Assembly: GCF_018320785.1 (NCBI RefSeq)
Contig: NC_054872.1
Location: forward strand, 20,604,769-20,668,768
DNA from: Cheilinus undulatus
Taxonomy: Eukaryota > Chordata > Actinopteri > Labriformes > Labridae
DNA length: 64,000 nt
Reading direction: 5' to 3'
Below, in pieces: positions 1 to 14,300 of the stretch. Numbering within the stretch: the first letter of the stretch is position 1; every line of letters starts with the position of its first letter. The position numbers and the translations under genes were made by a program. The notes beneath the pieces were generated by a model. The model saw only the letters and a list, made by a program, of their open reading frames with translations. It was not told the DNA's origin and did no database searches.

Positions 1-332
1 GAGTATAGCTCAAAGACATGTCATGTGTTGGTCCCATCAGATAGAGAGCAGACCGTAGCAGGAATGTGTCTATAATGATGAAACTGATTTGCTGGTCAAT
101 TATCAGGGCAGATATTTGACTATTTAGCCAATTATCTGTATCCCCCTTTGGTTGACTGAAATTGTCCTCTCACACCAGAAGGGTTTAGAAAAAAACCGTG
201 CATGTTATTTATGCAACAGGCTTATTGGTGACAGTGTCCTCACAGCACCCTCCTGGAAGTCCAAATGAACTGAAAACATGAGCTTATGCATATGAGCAAA
301 TGCAGCATGATAAATTATTTTTATTCACATTA
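1..332. other. DCDC2 intron, no recognised feature
   Basis: AT-rich sequence without a convincing exon or repeat. It belongs to the intron that ends at the acceptor at 5132. Confidence 0.5.
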
Positions 333-1085
333 CTGTGCCTACAAAAAAAATTCACCCACTTGATATTTTCCCCTTTATTGATATCATAAATCAATCATGG
401 TGTTTCAATTGGCTTTTTTGACAAAAAGAAATTATGGCTTATTTAATGTCAAAGTGAAACAAGATTTCCACAAAGTAATATCTAATATTTAAATATAAAT
501 ATGACGTATAAAATAAGTGATTGCATTAATATTCACCCCTTTTGAAATGACTGACCTAACCCAGCAGAGTTCCAGCCGACTGGTGCTAATAATCTAACAA
601 TTACTGAAATGGGGATCACCTGAGTGCAGTGAATGTGTCTCAGGTGATTGAAGTATAAACACTTGTGTCTGGAAGGTCCAATCACTGGTTAATCAGTATT
701 CCTGGACACTATTACACTATGAAGGCAAAAAAACATGCCAAGCAACTCATAGAGACAGTTATTGAAAAGTTTAAGTCAGACTTCATGGTCAAGTGAGAAA
801 GTTCTTTGGTCTGATAAAACCAAAATGGTGCTTTTTTGCCATCAGACAAGCACAGTGGTGGCAGCATCATGTTGTGGGAATGCTTCTTGGCAGCCAGCCC
901 TAGAAAGCTTGTAAAGGTAGAGGGTAAAATAAAAGTATCAAAATAAAGTTACATCCTTGAGGAAAATCTTACTTTCCCCAGAATCTTTTTCTGTCTGCAA
1001 GAGAACTTGGGAGGAGATTTATTTTCCAGTAAGACAATGATCCGAAGCATACAGCAAAACCTACAGAAATGGTGTTTTGCAAAAA
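333..1085 (+). mobile_element. Tc1-like element, family A, copy 1 (5' part, truncated)
   Basis: It begins after a TA with CTGTGCCTACAAAAAAAATTC and continues with a CACCC..GATATTTTCCCC end like that of the copies at 33442 and 45926. Internal blocks recur in those copies: GGGGATCACCTGAGTGCAGT, GTGGTGGCAGCATCATG, and CAGTAAGACAATGATCCGAAGC (the QQDNDPK segment of the transposase). Large internal deletions and frame breaks make it a dead fragment. It stops where a different family starts, near 1085. Confidence 0.75.
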
Positions 1086-1938
1086 CACTTTAAATTTTGC
1101 TCATGCTTCTACACCTTGATTCGAGTCCAGCTGTGTGTCAATTAAATTGGTTTGAACATGATATGGAAAGGCAGGCACCTCTCTATAGAAGGCCTCACAG
1201 CTGACAATGCATATCAGAACAAAAGCCAAGCCTTGAGGTCAAAGAAACTGCCGGCAGAGCTTAGAGACAGGATGGGAAGGTCACAACAAAATCTGCTCCA
1301 CTGAAGGTTCCCAAGAGCACAGTGGCCTCTATAATTCTGAAATGGAAGAAGTTTGACACAACTGGGACTTCTCCAAGAGCTGGTGGCCTGGTCAAACTGA
1401 GCAATCATGGGAAAATGGAGAATGGCCTTAGTGAGAGCAGTGACCAAGAACCTGATGGCCACTCTGACTGAGCTCCAGAGATCCTGTGTGGAGATGGGAC
1501 AAAGTTCCAGAAGGAAAACCATCACTGCTGCCCTCCACTGATCTGGACTTATGGCAGAGTGGCTAGAAGCCTCTGCTCAAAACACATGAAAGCCCCTTTG
1601 GCTTTCGTGTGGAGTATGTCGTAAACTCCAAGTGGGCTTCCATCGGGGCACAGATGGACTTCAATCAAGATGTAGAAACATGCAAAGACTGAAAGAAATG
1701 GGAGACACCTGAGCTAAATTTCAAGTGTTTTTGCAAAGGGTCTGAATCCTTATGTAAATGGAATATTTTGGGGTTTTATTTCTCATACATTTGTAAAAAC
1801 GTAACATTCTGTTTTCACTTTGTCATGATGGAGTACTGTGTGTAGATTAATGAGAATTTTCTTAACTGTAGCATCAGGCTGCAACATAACAAAATTGACA
1901 AAAGTGAAGGAGGTCTGAATACTTTCTAAATGCACTGT
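1086..1938 (+). mobile_element. Tc1-like element, family B (decayed)
   Basis: It contains the typical fish Tc1 5' leader (AGGCCTCACAGCTGACAATG at 1189), then a helix-turn-helix region that still reads roughly AEQKPSLEVKETAGRA... in broken frames, with VPKSTVASIILKWKKF-like codons near 1300-1350. It ends GGTCTGAATACTTTCTAAATGCACTG, the usual 3' end of this family. The catalytic half is deleted, so the element is inactive. Confidence 0.75.
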
Positions 1939-3860
1939 TGATACCAAGTTAAAATGAATGCTTAAATGTGTTTGTATGTCTTGCGTGCATGTGTGTCTAA
2001 ATCCTTTAAACTAATGAGTGCCCCTCATAATAACCTACACTGGGGGCCCATCATTGATACTTTACATCTCTGCTTGAAATGTTGAAAGTCTCAAGTTTTC
2101 TTGGAACTGAAAGGTGGTGCAACACAACATTAAACATGACCCTGTGCAAACATCTTTAAAGGGTTATTGGCATCAAGTTAAAAAATGAGAGTATTATTTT
2201 CCAAAAACAATTTCATTTCTCAGTTCTAACATCTGACTTGTTGTCTTTAGGCTAATTTGAATTAAACATGTGGTTTAGATATTTTTAAAATGATCAGATT
2301 CTGTTTTTATTTACATACTACACAATGTCCTAACTTTATTGAACCCAAGGATTTATTGAAATATGTGATCAAGTTTTTGAGCTACATCCCAAGTCAATTT
2401 CATTCCATGGTTTTGGTTTCTTATTAAACCAAAGTTTTCATTATTTTTCATATTGAATTATACGCAGCTTGCCAAGTTCAAAGGGTACTCTGAAATCAGT
2501 GCAGGGAACTTTCCCTTCTTACTTAACTGAGTCCACATTCTCCACATGCCACTAAAAACAATGTATTTCTTCTTAATGTTTCCCACATACTGACTCACAC
2601 CTACCCTTTCATGGTTGCAGAGTTTCCTGGCTTACATATGTCAGAATCAGTTCTGCACTGATGCTCATGGTTCACAGTATTACACACAAAATGGTAAAGA
2701 TTAGATGCATGCTTTAAGGTAAACTCATTATTTCAGCACCTATGCGATTTAAATAGTTAGAAATAGATAGAAAATAGTTCTCTGAATCCTACTCCTAACC
2801 TTCACACCTCAGTTGCCAAGCAGCAGCCTTTGACCCTAGAGGACTTCTAATATACCACCTCAGTATCTCCCTTTCTAACCCTCACAGGATTCATATCTTA
2901 GTCTTAGAGTCACAGCAGGTCATCAGGGGACAGGACCTCACTCTGTGCATCCTCCCAATCTCTAAGGATTACTAGGCATTTATTCTATTGCTGTCACAAC
3001 ATTGTTATTTGATGTGTGAACAATAGCCCTTCATCTTTGCCATTAGGGGTTAAAGCTTTTAAAATCTTGTTTTGGTCACACCTCTGAGTCATAAATTCTC
3101 ACAGTGGGAGAAAAACTTGCCACATTTATACTGGCTCTGATTCTCCAGCCACTTTTGTCCTTAGAGGATCTGAAGTCTTAACCTGCAGTGACCTTCAGTT
3201 TCCTTGGGGAAGTTATATTTAAAATCTGGATCATGCGTAAGGTTTTCAACTGTTTTAAGAAACAACCATGAAAGTTCTCAAAGGTCTGTTTTTAAGCTTT
3301 CAATGGGAAGAGAGCTTTTCATTAAGGGACTAATGTGGGGAATGTAGAGGCATCTAGTGGTGAGAATGAAAATAGCAGCCATCTTGTAAAAGCATTATTT
3401 ACACTTACCGATCCTATTACTAGGTTATATTTACTATTTACCAACACAAATATCTACTGAGCCCAAGGTCACCCACATGGGGGATAAAGGGGGGCACTTT
3501 CTAAGCCCTGCCAAGGTGGGGGCCCATGGAGGTCAGTAAAATCATAATCCACTGTAGAGCGAAGATGTATTAACCATATTCGGTTTTAACCTGAATTAAA
3601 ATAACTCTTAATAAAGCAAGAAAAAATATATTTATTTGTACAGCCTTTTTCAAAATGTAAACCCCCATTTTATTTATTATTGTTATTGTTATTTTTTTTT
3701 TTTTTTTACAACAGAATGGTCTTTTTATTGGTAATGTTAATGATGTGGAAGGACACACTGAACTTAACCATTAGGAGAGTAATGACAGACTTTACTGCTA
3801 GGCCATAATGTGCACAAACATCAGGATGCCAGAAAATAAAGCAGAAGAAACTGAGACAAC
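1939..3860. other. DCDC2 intron, no recognised feature
   Basis: Apart from a poly(T) run near 3692-3707 and ordinary AT-rich sequence, I see no exon, RNA gene or repeat that matches another part of the window. Confidence 0.45.
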
Positions 3861-3884
3861 TTTAATGAAAAATAATCAAATAAT

Positions 3885-4455
3885 TGTAAGAGGAGGCAAA
3901 AAATTGGTCAGAAGTAGTAAGAAATGGGTGATGATGGGCAAAAAAATGGCAAACAAGGGAAAAACCCAGTTAAAAATGTGACAACAATGACAAAAATGAG
4001 TAAAATAGAAAAAAATGGTTAAAAGCAGTAAAAAAAAAAAAAAACAACAGGTTAGAAGTGGCAAAATAATGAAAGGGGGCAGCAAAAATGGCTTAAAAGG
4101 GGACAATAGGGGTGACAAAAAAACAGCAAAAAGCTGCAGAAATTGGTTATAAGTGGCAAAAGAGTAAAAAGGTAAAAAGTGGCAAAAAAGGGTGAAAAGA
4201 GTGGTGTAAAGGGGCAGAAAAGTGGCAAAAACAGACAGAAGAAGTGTTAAAATGGGTAAAAATAGCACAAATAAATAATTTCACATCAGAAACCAATAAT
4301 AGTTTGATGCTCTCCAAATGAGGAAACTGTTAGCCAGGGTGCTAGCACCAATGCTGCTGATCTGACATATTTATTAACATCATGGATGAATCACAACCGG
4401 GGAGAGCCTATTCTCTGGGTTTTTCAGGGGCCCAGACAAATCTGTGGGCAGGCCA
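3885..4455 (+). repeat. dispersed array family P, copy 1
   Basis: 3885-4265 is an irregular array built on AAAAGTGGCAAAAATGG-like units. 4266-4455 is a non-repetitive flank containing AATAAATAATTTCACATCAGA, GGAACTGTTAGCCAG-like sequence, ATTCTCTGGGTTTTTCAGGG and AAATCTGTGGGCAGGCC. The same array-then-flank order is found at 27840-29060 and, inverted, at 59170-60125. It ends where a Tc1-derived element begins. Confidence 0.7.
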
Positions 4456-5095
4456 GACTGAGCCAATCACATGGCAGCAAAAACCAATGCATTAAGGCAT
4501 GTAGACATGGTCAAGATGATGCACTGAAGTTCAAGCTGAGCATCATAATGGGGAAGAAAGGTGATGTAACCGACTGAACATGCCAGGATTGTTGGTGGTC
4601 TGGTAGGCTTTCAAGTTGTTACACCAAATTCTGACCCTTCCATCTGACTGTTTGTGCAGGGACTGACAACAATCAGACCGGGCAATGTTTTCAATCTCTG
4701 TCAAATTTTGGTCAGTCAATGTGAACTGAAGCCTCAGTTTCCTAATCTTAGCTGACAACAGATGTGTTGTGCCTTCTAAGATGCTCTGCTGCAGGCATCT
4801 GTTGTAACAAGGGGTTATTTGAGTTATTGTTGTTTTTCTATCAGCTAACCCGCCTGGTTTTTCTGCCACCAATAAGACATTTTCACCCAAAAAACAGCAG
4901 CTCATTGGATAGTTTATCTTATTTGGACCATTCTTTGTAAATGCTAGAGATGGTTGTGTTAGAATCTAAGCAGATCAGCAGTTTGTGAAACAATCAGACC
5001 AGCCTTTCTAGCACCAACATCCATGTGATTAACTGTTAGACGTTTGCTCATTGACATGCACCTATTAATGTGATCATTGAGATCATTTGTTTTAC
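4456..5095 (-). mobile_element. foldback Tc1 derivative, copy 1
   Basis: The left 130 bp matches the 5' end of a Tc1 family (CATGTAGACATGGTCAAGATG and on). After GAACATGCC at 4580 the sequence switches to the opposite strand and gives an inverted internal Tc1 stretch, including WCNNLK-like and ADRKTTITQITPCYNRCLQQ codons, back to another copy of the same 5' end near 5040. The copy at 32325 has the same switch point. There is no intact reading frame. Confidence 0.65.
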
Positions 5096-5132
5096 ATATG
5101 CGTACGTTTTTCTTCTTTTTCATTGTCCTCAG

Positions 5133-5209
5133 GCCAAGCCGCTGCCACCTAATCGAATAATCGTGTCAGCTCGATTCCTGAAACCCATCAAAGAGCCATG
5201 CACGATATT
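5133..5209 (+). CDS. dcdc2: DCDC2 exon a (inter-domain linker, start of second doublecortin domain)
   Basis: Acceptor TCCTCAG ends at 5132 and donor GTAAGT starts at 5210. It is read from its first base and encodes 25 residues plus two bases. It contains IIVSARFLKP and KEPCTI, matching the VSARFRKP..EPCTI stretch that opens the second doublecortin domain of DCDC2. The preceding 5 kb is intron with no coding similarity that I can see. Confidence 0.9.
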
Positions 5210-8200
5210 GTAAGTGGTTATTCCCTAGTTCTCTTTCAGAGTTATGTCAAAGTGAGCTCTTGATTTTTGTATTATTCCTATTACTCTCAGTCTTTTTAAT
5301 GTCATCCTATGACCATTAATTTCTCCTAAAGTCCTAAAGTCTTCTCTAAGTCATGGGACTATATCTGATAGAAATGTTCAGCTAAAGTGTTGCTATATTC
5401 CTTTGTATTTTCTGTACACAGCGTGGTAGCAAATGGGGATGTTTTGAACCCTGCGGTGAGGCTGTTGATCCACCAAAGGATGCTCAGTCAGTTCGACAAA
5501 ATCCTTGAGATGATCACGGAGAAGATGGGCTTGAGAGTCCTGGGTGGAGTACGAAGGTAAACACTAAGAAATGCATCATTATCCTACATTATTCTTGTCA
5601 TTAAAACATCTCAACAACATCACAAAAGTTTCAGACTGCACCTTACTGCATACATTTGCATTAATAGATTACAAGAGAATTAATCTAACTGCTTCCTGTT
5701 AAAATATAATATAAAATAAAATTGTCATCTTTTTTTCAGGTGACACGGTAAAACGTGCTGAGTTATAGTTAATGCACACAAACTGGCATGAGTACATCAC
5801 TTAGACTGTGGTTTCTGACTCTGGGTCTGTTTTCTAGTCTGTACACCTATGAAGGCAACCAGGTGACTGATGGGAATCAGTTGGAGAGCGGGCAGCTTTA
5901 TGTGGCTGCAGGGAGAGAAAGGTTTAAGAAGCTGCCGTACAGTGATTTACTTTTCACCAAACCTAGAGGGACGAGGAGGGTCAATGGGTAAGCACTGCAC
6001 CACAGAATATAAACTACATTTAATCACCATGTGAAGACTTAAAGCTTTTTTCTTTATGAAAAGTCATTGACTATGTTTAATTAGAAGTAATAGTTATGAT
6101 ACCCTATTCTTATTTGCATTTGTCACTTATCTGTCAACAATTTGCAGACATGTGACTACCATGACTTCACTCACTATAAGCAGAAATGCCAGTGCTGACA
6201 CTGGGCTACAACACATTTTAGATCATAACTACATTCAGGTTTTATTTCAGAGACCAAAAAGTAACAGAAAATAACATTTTACAACCAGGCTAATTAAGAC
6301 AAATGTCAGAGGCTCTGTCACATTAGGTGAGTCACTTTGACAGTACTCACAAACAGAGAATCTCAAGACAATCTGGCTTCAGACTGTTCACCTCTGAAGA
6401 CCTCTGTTCGTCTCAGACACATATCAGAACATAAATAAATGCTTAAACTTAATAAAATTGGATTTAACTTCCTTTAAGGCTTGGGGTAAGGGCGAAGGTA
6501 ACGGTTAGGATATCAAAAGTTAGAAGTCAAAAACCTGAACTTCAAAACTTAATTACAAAAACTTTATTTAATCTGAGTTAACGGTTTGATTATAGCAAAA
6601 AAAAAAAAAAAAAAACACCAAACAAACAAACAAAAGTCCTCCATAAAAACACTCTTAGCAGCCAATGTAGCTTATGTAGCTCCATTAACTGCGTAAGCTC
6701 TTTAATGGAGTTACATAGCTATGTAGCTAATGCAGCTCAAGCTAAGCTCACAAAGCAGCTATGTAAACAACATAATGCCCCATATCTGAGAAGCTAAGTT
6801 AGCTTTGGCTGCATTTGCTACAGCTTATTTAGCTATAGCTAACAGAGCTATGTAGCTAAAATAGTTATTTTGCTATTAACCAGCTATGTAAGCAAAATAG
6901 ATACATTAGCTTTTGCTAGTTTGTTAAAACTCATGTTTCTAAAGCTAACTTAGCTACATTGGCTTATGTAGCAATCATGTAGCTAGTGTAGCTATGTTAG
7001 TTTTAGCTAAAGCTAAGATAGGTAATGTAGCTAAAGCTCCGGCTGCAAAGCAGCTATGTAAGCTTAGTAGGTACGTTATCTATGTAGCTACATTAGCTTT
7101 AGACACATTTGCTAAATCTCACCTTGCTAAAGCTAACTTAGCTACATAGGCTCTTGTAGTAGTTATTTCTGTAACTTGCACAACTATGTTAGCTGTAGCT
7201 AAAACTAACGAAGCTATAGCAAGCAATCATTCATGTAACTACTTTTGTAACAGGTCTATACATTCATCCTGGATAAGACCTCTGGCTTTTTTCTTTAAAA
7301 TTTATTTATAACATTGTCTTTGTCTGTAATGTCTGTAATTATTTATTTCACTAATGTAACTGAGTTTGCTTATGAGTAAAGATTAATTTAACTGAACTAT
7401 CTTGCAGGCGTCGCTCTGCAAGACTTACAAGCTTTGCTTTTACAAAATGTTCACGAGAAAGATGACTGTGGGGGATTTAAGGGAGAATCAGACTTTTAAT
7501 ATAGCACTTGCATCTAATAAGATTTACTCCTGATTTTGCCTTCTGGGCTTGGGTGGGACAGACATTGTGAAATCACATGTAAACTCACAGAATCACATGT
7601 AAGAAGTCAACAACAAACGTAAACATTAAAACTGGTAACCTATAGGTTTGTTTGACCCTTTGCAAATCTATCATGAAACTTACTGAGGTGAATCCTGTGC
7701 CATTGTTTTCCTACCCTAAAAATCCCTAAATTGTTGAAACATGAGCAGTTTTGCAAACCATAAGTGTCCATCAGTGCGTAGATACCAGGGTAATTCATGA
7801 GGAGTTGTGGAAACTTCAAAATAAAACACAATGGCTACCAGGGACTGTTCTTGGAAACCGTTCAGTTTGTTTTTATGCGCTCCAGAGAGGAAAATAATTA
7901 CTCCTCCAGGGTGAAAATCTTCTTTCAAATCTCTCGAGCCTTCATCATTCACCCCCAAGGATTATTACCCAGATGAATAGTTTGCTGCATGCGAATTAAC
8001 TTCTTAGCTTTCCTCCTTTAGTGATTGATAAAGACTAATAATAGCCTAATAAGTGTTTTACAAACACAAAGATTCTTCTTTTTTTTAAGACATATAAGTC
8101 TTAATGTAAGAGGTTAATTTTTATACAGCATTGCATAGTAATTGTCTGTTTTTCTAGTGTTTTATTTTTCATGACTAAGTGAAATCATTTATCATCACAT

Positions 8201-8349
8201 CATGCATCACTGTTATAATCTAACTGCTCCATGTTGTGAATTTATGAGTAAAATTTCTTCTTTTCAGAATAAAAGCTCACTCTCTACCGCCCATCTACAG
8301 ATTCTCCAAGCAAAATGGAAATGTAAGAACTGCTTGAGACTCAAGCAGA

Positions 8350-8389
<40 letters not shown>

Positions 8390-11300
8390 TCTTTTGTTCT
8401 CATATCTTAGAATTGGAAAAAAGACAAAGAACATTAATGACATGGTAATGTTAAGATAATGCAGAAAAGAGAGAAATATTTGATTTTCTTTATTCCCTTT
8501 ATTTCCTATAGGCGAAGTCAACAGTCCGATGCAGCGATAGTGGAGATGGAGACTCTAAGGCCTCTCCTCCAGCTCATACTGGAAACAACAAAGAGCATCT
8601 GTCCTCCATCGTCAGAGAGATCTCTCAGGCTAGACTCATCTCTCTCAGGAAGAAGAGAAGTGGACAAAGCATGACACTCGGCATCGCTGACAACGGTATT
8701 GCAGAAACTCACACAACAAGCAATAAACGTATTGTGATTTTACCTTTTTGTGTCAGAACAGATCTTTGGGTCATGATTATGCTTTTGCTATTTTTCATTT
8801 GTTTTTAGGCAGCAGAAGTAAACAACATAAATAATCAAATAAAAAAAAACACACAAAGGCTGTATTCAAAACCATCTACTACATACTACTATTGAGAGAA
8901 TTATGCAGTGTATACTTCAAGTTACAAACTACTCAGTATGTTTGACAGTGGTGATGTGACTCTCAGGCAGTTATTCTTTTGCAATAGGCCTTGTTCAGTC
9001 AGTTTCCGGTTATGGAAAGAAGACCTAAATAAGAACATTAGTGCAAATGCTGCTACATTGTTGCATCCATTTATAGTCTGCATAAAGCTTACATGTGATT
9101 TGGATTTTAATTGTTTCATTGAGTTGAACATTTACCACATGTAATAACCTGAAGACAGAAAATAAATTCACCTGCATTGGAAAGAATTAATGCCAATTCT
9201 TATAAGGCTTTTGCCGTTGTTGTCCATTGAAACCCTATATTAGGTGGGTGATTAGCATTGTGGGTAGCAGAACATGAGGTAGAATGATATGATGCATGCT
9301 GTAGAATTTTTGTGAATCACTATAACATCCAGGTGTTTTTAGCATGCTGCAGATTTAATTTTTCACATACTGCACACCACATACAGCATGCTGCATACGA
9401 CATGTGACATTTTTGCAATGTAAAGGTGGTAAAGGTTGGCGGTGGTGCTAATTTGAAACTTGACAGTTGCCAAACAAGTGAAACATTTTCCTCATAGAGT
9501 TGCTGTAATTGACTGTTAGAATGCAAGCTATCTCTGATGGTTGTTTTATTCAGACCTGATTACTTAGCAGAAAGAAGGACGCTCACAGACAGAGCAGGTG
9601 CACATCAATTAAAGGAATATTTCAGCTTAATGTTGTTGGTATGATAAAAGAAAAGATAAATACATTTGTAGCATGGACTCAAACAGATGCTGGCAAACAT
9701 CAGATGAACAGTGAAGAGGAGGGAGACTAAAGGACTAACTAGATGATTATTTTATATGTTGACCTCCTAAGAAACATAGACATATATGTATAATTTCAGA
9801 GAAGAGAAAAGGAAGTGATAATCACAGTCAAAACATTTGTGTCAGCTAATGGAGTCTGTCTTAAAAGGGATTCATTGCTTTCAAACTATAAGCCTGTCTT
9901 GTTCACAACATGATTATTGATGCCACTTGAATACAACCCCAATTCCAATAAAGTTGGCGCGCTGTATGTATAACAATTAAAGCAGAATGCAATGATTTGC
10001 AAATCTAAAAAAAAAATTTAAAAAATTGAGATACAGGATACACAATACATCATATCTTAAAACTGAGACAATTTACCATTTCATGGAAAAGGCTGAAAAA
10101 GTAAGTGGTACAAATGAAAAATAGCTGGAGGACCCACAAATGCACATTTGGATGCTAGTGGTCTCCAGGCCCTCAGGTGGTACTGAATTAAAAACATTAA
10201 TAATTACATGCTGGAAATCACTGCATGGGCTCAGGAACTCTTTCAGAAATCACTGCCTCTCAACACAGTTGGCCATGGCATCCACAAAAACAAGTTCAAG
10301 CTATATCATGCAAGGAAAAAGCCATATGTGAACATAATTAAGAATAGCCACCGTCTGCATTGGCCCAAAGCTCATTTAAAATGGACTGAGGCAAAATGGA
10401 AAACTGTTCTGTGGTCAGATAAATCAAAATTTGATATTCTTTTTTGAACCCACAGATGCTATGCTGTGTGGGCTAAAGAGTAGATGGACCACCCAGTTTG
10501 TTATCAGTGCACAGTTCAAAAGCTTGCATCATCGGTGCGCCGGCAGTCGAGTGGTTAAGGCGCATGCCATATACGCAGGCGACCCGGGTTCGAATCCGGC
10601 CCATGGCAGTATTTCCTGCATGTCTCTCCCCGCTCTCTCCCCTGTTTCCGACTCTATCCACTGTCCTATCAAATAAAGGCAAAAAGGCCAAAAATAAATC
10701 TTTGAAAAAAGAAAAAAAAAAAAAAAAGCTTGCATCATTGATGGTATCAGGTTGCCATTACTGCCTATGGTGTGGGCAGCTTACACATCTGGAAAGACAC
10801 TATCAATGTTGAAAAGTATACAGAGATTGCAACATATACTCCCATCCAGACAAAGTCCCTTTTATGGAAGGCGTTACATACAGTATATCAGTAGGACAAT
10901 GCTAAACTACATACTGCATCCATTACAATAGCATGGCTTCAAAGTTTAAGAGTCTGGATGCTAAAGTGGTCTGCCTGCAGTCCAGACCTTTCACCAACAG
11001 AAAACATTTGGCTCAACATCAAACGAAAAAAATTTGGCAAAGATAAGCCAGGGCTGTTGAGCACCTAGAATGTTCCATCAGACAAGTGTGGGACAACATT
11101 TCTCTCCTAAAACTCCAGCAACTGACCTCCCTTCATATAGATTTACAGACTGTTGTTAAAAGAAGAGGGGATGCTAAACAAAGGTAAACATGGCCCCATC
11201 CCTACTTTTTTGAGAAGTGTTGCAGCTATCAAATCTCAATTAAGGTAATATTTTCATGAAATGGTAAAATTTCAACTTGATATGTTGTCGTGCCCCAACT

Positions 11301-14300
11301 TTTTAGAATTGGGGTTGTATTATTTATCCAAAGAAAGATCTGCAAATCTATGTCTGGTGACGGGGTATTGATGGATTTTTAACCGATAGTGAATAATGGG
11401 ATACTGCACAACAAAAAAAAAATGTAACAATATTACTAATGAGGCACATTCAATAGCTAATGATCGCCCCATTCTCTCCATTATCTTCTACAAAATACTC
11501 CTTATGCTATAGCCAGACTAAAACACGAAGACATGTTGACTTGCACCAAAATGTAGGATATGGTGTACTCCATTAAATATTTTCTAAGCAAAGACCCCTC
11601 TATCATCCATTAAATCATCCCATCCACTTTTCTTAAGCTTCTCACACATGTGCAGGTTGCAGAGGGGCATGGAGAACAAACAAGACCAAGGAGCAAAATT
11701 CCAGGACAGAGTTAAAATATGGTATTTTAATGCACATTTTAATGTGACATACTATAACTTAATCAAAATACAGTGAAATGCAATGTAGTTTTTTCTGGCA
11801 CCTAATAAGCTAACTTTCAATGACCGTACTTTATTAGGAAGGCTTTTATAGAAGTAAACATGAATAATAGTTAAGTTAACCAACAAAAGCAGGAATCATT
11901 ATGTTTAACTGCTGAGCTCATTTAAGCCATGTAACCAAAGCTAAAAGGTTTACACAGTAAAACAAGTATTACCAACATACATGTGAGGTTGCACAAGCCG
12001 AATTGAGAGAGGACGAGTCTCTGGCTACAACATTTCTGCATCTTATCCTCATGTTACAGTATTTTACTTTAGCTGTTACATGGCCCTTTAATGTCTAGCT
12101 GTCTGAATCGCTTTCTTCCATAAATAGTCATTTAAACACGATCTACATAAAGGCTTTGACATACTTAGGATATAAAACATAAAGATATATGATGTAATGC
12201 ATAGCTCTTGTAATCTTATGTAACCTGCTGCTGTCTTTACCTTCCACACAGTGGCACTGTTGCTCTACTAAAAGGTGCAGCTGTAAGTGCTGAAAGTAGG
12301 TCTGGAATGATGACATTTACTACTATAAGGAGAAACACATTACATCATCCTCTGGGTTCATGATCAGAACATTACAATGTCCTAAAAAACTCTGAATTTG
12401 TGCTACTTTTGAGCCCACTGGCAGCTGCAAACCTCTGAACATGAAGATTGTTGGTTGTCCGTGGATAATAAGAGGTGCTTTTCAAAAAATGATAAATGAT
12501 TTTCAAAGAATGATGGAGTTGGATTGTGAGTTTTTCTCATGACCTTATTTTGAAGTTTTCCAGTGAAAGGGAGGGGATGTTGATTTTTCCTCATACTCCT
12601 TCTGACCTTTTAGTAAGGACTACTGCAGCACTAACCACGTTACGTCATCCTGTGGCTCATGATAGATGTTGCCTGTTTCCTCGTCTGGCAGCGGAGTTGA
12701 CAGCAGAAGCCCAGAGGAGCGTGGAGAATTGTGTCTTTGGTTCAGGGGAGCTGGCATTTTGCATCAAAAAGAGAAGGATGAGGAATGTGTGTGCAAGATG
12801 TCTTTGTCTGTGTGTACATGTGTGCTTCTCAAACCTGTAATTTCACCCTCAGTATCCTCCTCTGTACATCAGATTGTGTGGCATGTCACGTTACAGAAGG
12901 AGAAAAAAAACATGTTGCATTATTGGTCCCCTTGGGTGACATTGACCAAAGATTAAATTAACAGACAGACAGCTCGGAAAACAAGATCAGGCATCAGACA
13001 GGATGGTTTGAATGGCTTAGAGAGCATATCAAATTCTCATGCACCCTTCACTGTTTGACCTATAAAGTCTTTTCAAATGCTGTCATGTTTACATAAAAAA
13101 TATTTACCTTATTTGTTTGTCTGATGTGCTGGATTAAGGTCATTGAATGCAATCTTGGTTTAACATTAAGATTATGTCTCTGTACATGGTTCTGAACCAG
13201 CTCATCAGAAGCTACTCCTAAACAAAGATGCTATAAATAATGATTGTTCAAGGTAGCCATTTGTTTGTTCTTCCTTTTAAGAGGACCTGTTGCATTTTCC
13301 ATCTTGCTTTTGGATCATAAGGGACTGTGTTTCAACACTGGATGGCTACGTATTTTTAAATTTAAAATCGTTGTCAATTATAGGTAGCCATAGCCAAAAA
13401 ACACCTCGTTTCTTGGTCTCTTTCACATAAAGGGCTTTTTCTTTTAACAAAATAGTTAATCATGGTATTAACAAGACTTGATACTAGCATTTGAGACCAT
13501 ATACCAATTAAGAGGAAGTTATCTAGGGTAATAATCATAGTAGGAGTACAACTATTGTCATATTTTGTCAAAAATATCTGTTTTCTTCCTACTGCCAGTG
13601 AAGTTGCTCCTGCTGGTCACTGAAAAGAATGGAGATAATGGCACTTAACAAAAAATCCTGTTTTTTAGATTCTTTTACACAGGGTAAAATGTGGGAAACT
13701 AGGAAGTAAGAGTATGTAATAACGCTCTGAAAAGGAGCTGATGCCTGGAATCAAACCTAGGTCGCCTGTTTTGAGGAGCCTTGGTCAAATGGTGTCCCGG
13801 ATCAAAGCATTTTAAAGATACAGTATGTAGAATATCATGCAGTGAAATGTCTATATCATATTTCAAAAAATGTATAGACAGAGAAATTCTTCATTTTTAT
13901 AATTGGTACTAGCTTGACACTTCAGATGGACTGTTTCAAATATCCATTACATGAATATATTTCACATCTATCCGGAAAAGCTCCCATAGAGAGCAATGGA
14001 GGGCAGGACTTTTTCAAAGAAAGTCGTGGAAAGTGATTGGAGGACATTCTGTCTGTTATACTCATGACGGCCCACCAGAGAGACAAGACAAAATGATATA
14101 GTATGCATGCACTACTCTTGAACTGACAGGTTACCGCTGCCGTAGATTATAAATGATGGTCAAGAGACAAGCAAAAATGACTTCTCTGCTGGGACAACCA
14201 CAGCAGCAGCCATTGGACACACGAAAATGTCTCTTCCAGCATGAAAAGCTTTCGGTGTGGCTCTCTGCCCTTGTTTTAATTAAAAAAAAAAATGTTTTCC

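Noticed and set aside
1..5132. Search for DCDC2 exons of the first doublecortin domain
   Set aside because: No stretch with the expected residues and splice sites was found; these exons are taken to lie outside the window.
10533..10605. tRNA gene suggested by A and B boxes
   Set aside because: It is the head of a SINE with poly(A) tail and target duplication, and the acceptor stem does not pair.
13735..13800. tRNA gene on the minus strand
   Set aside because: B-box-like but degenerate, followed by a SINE-type body. Read as an old SINE.
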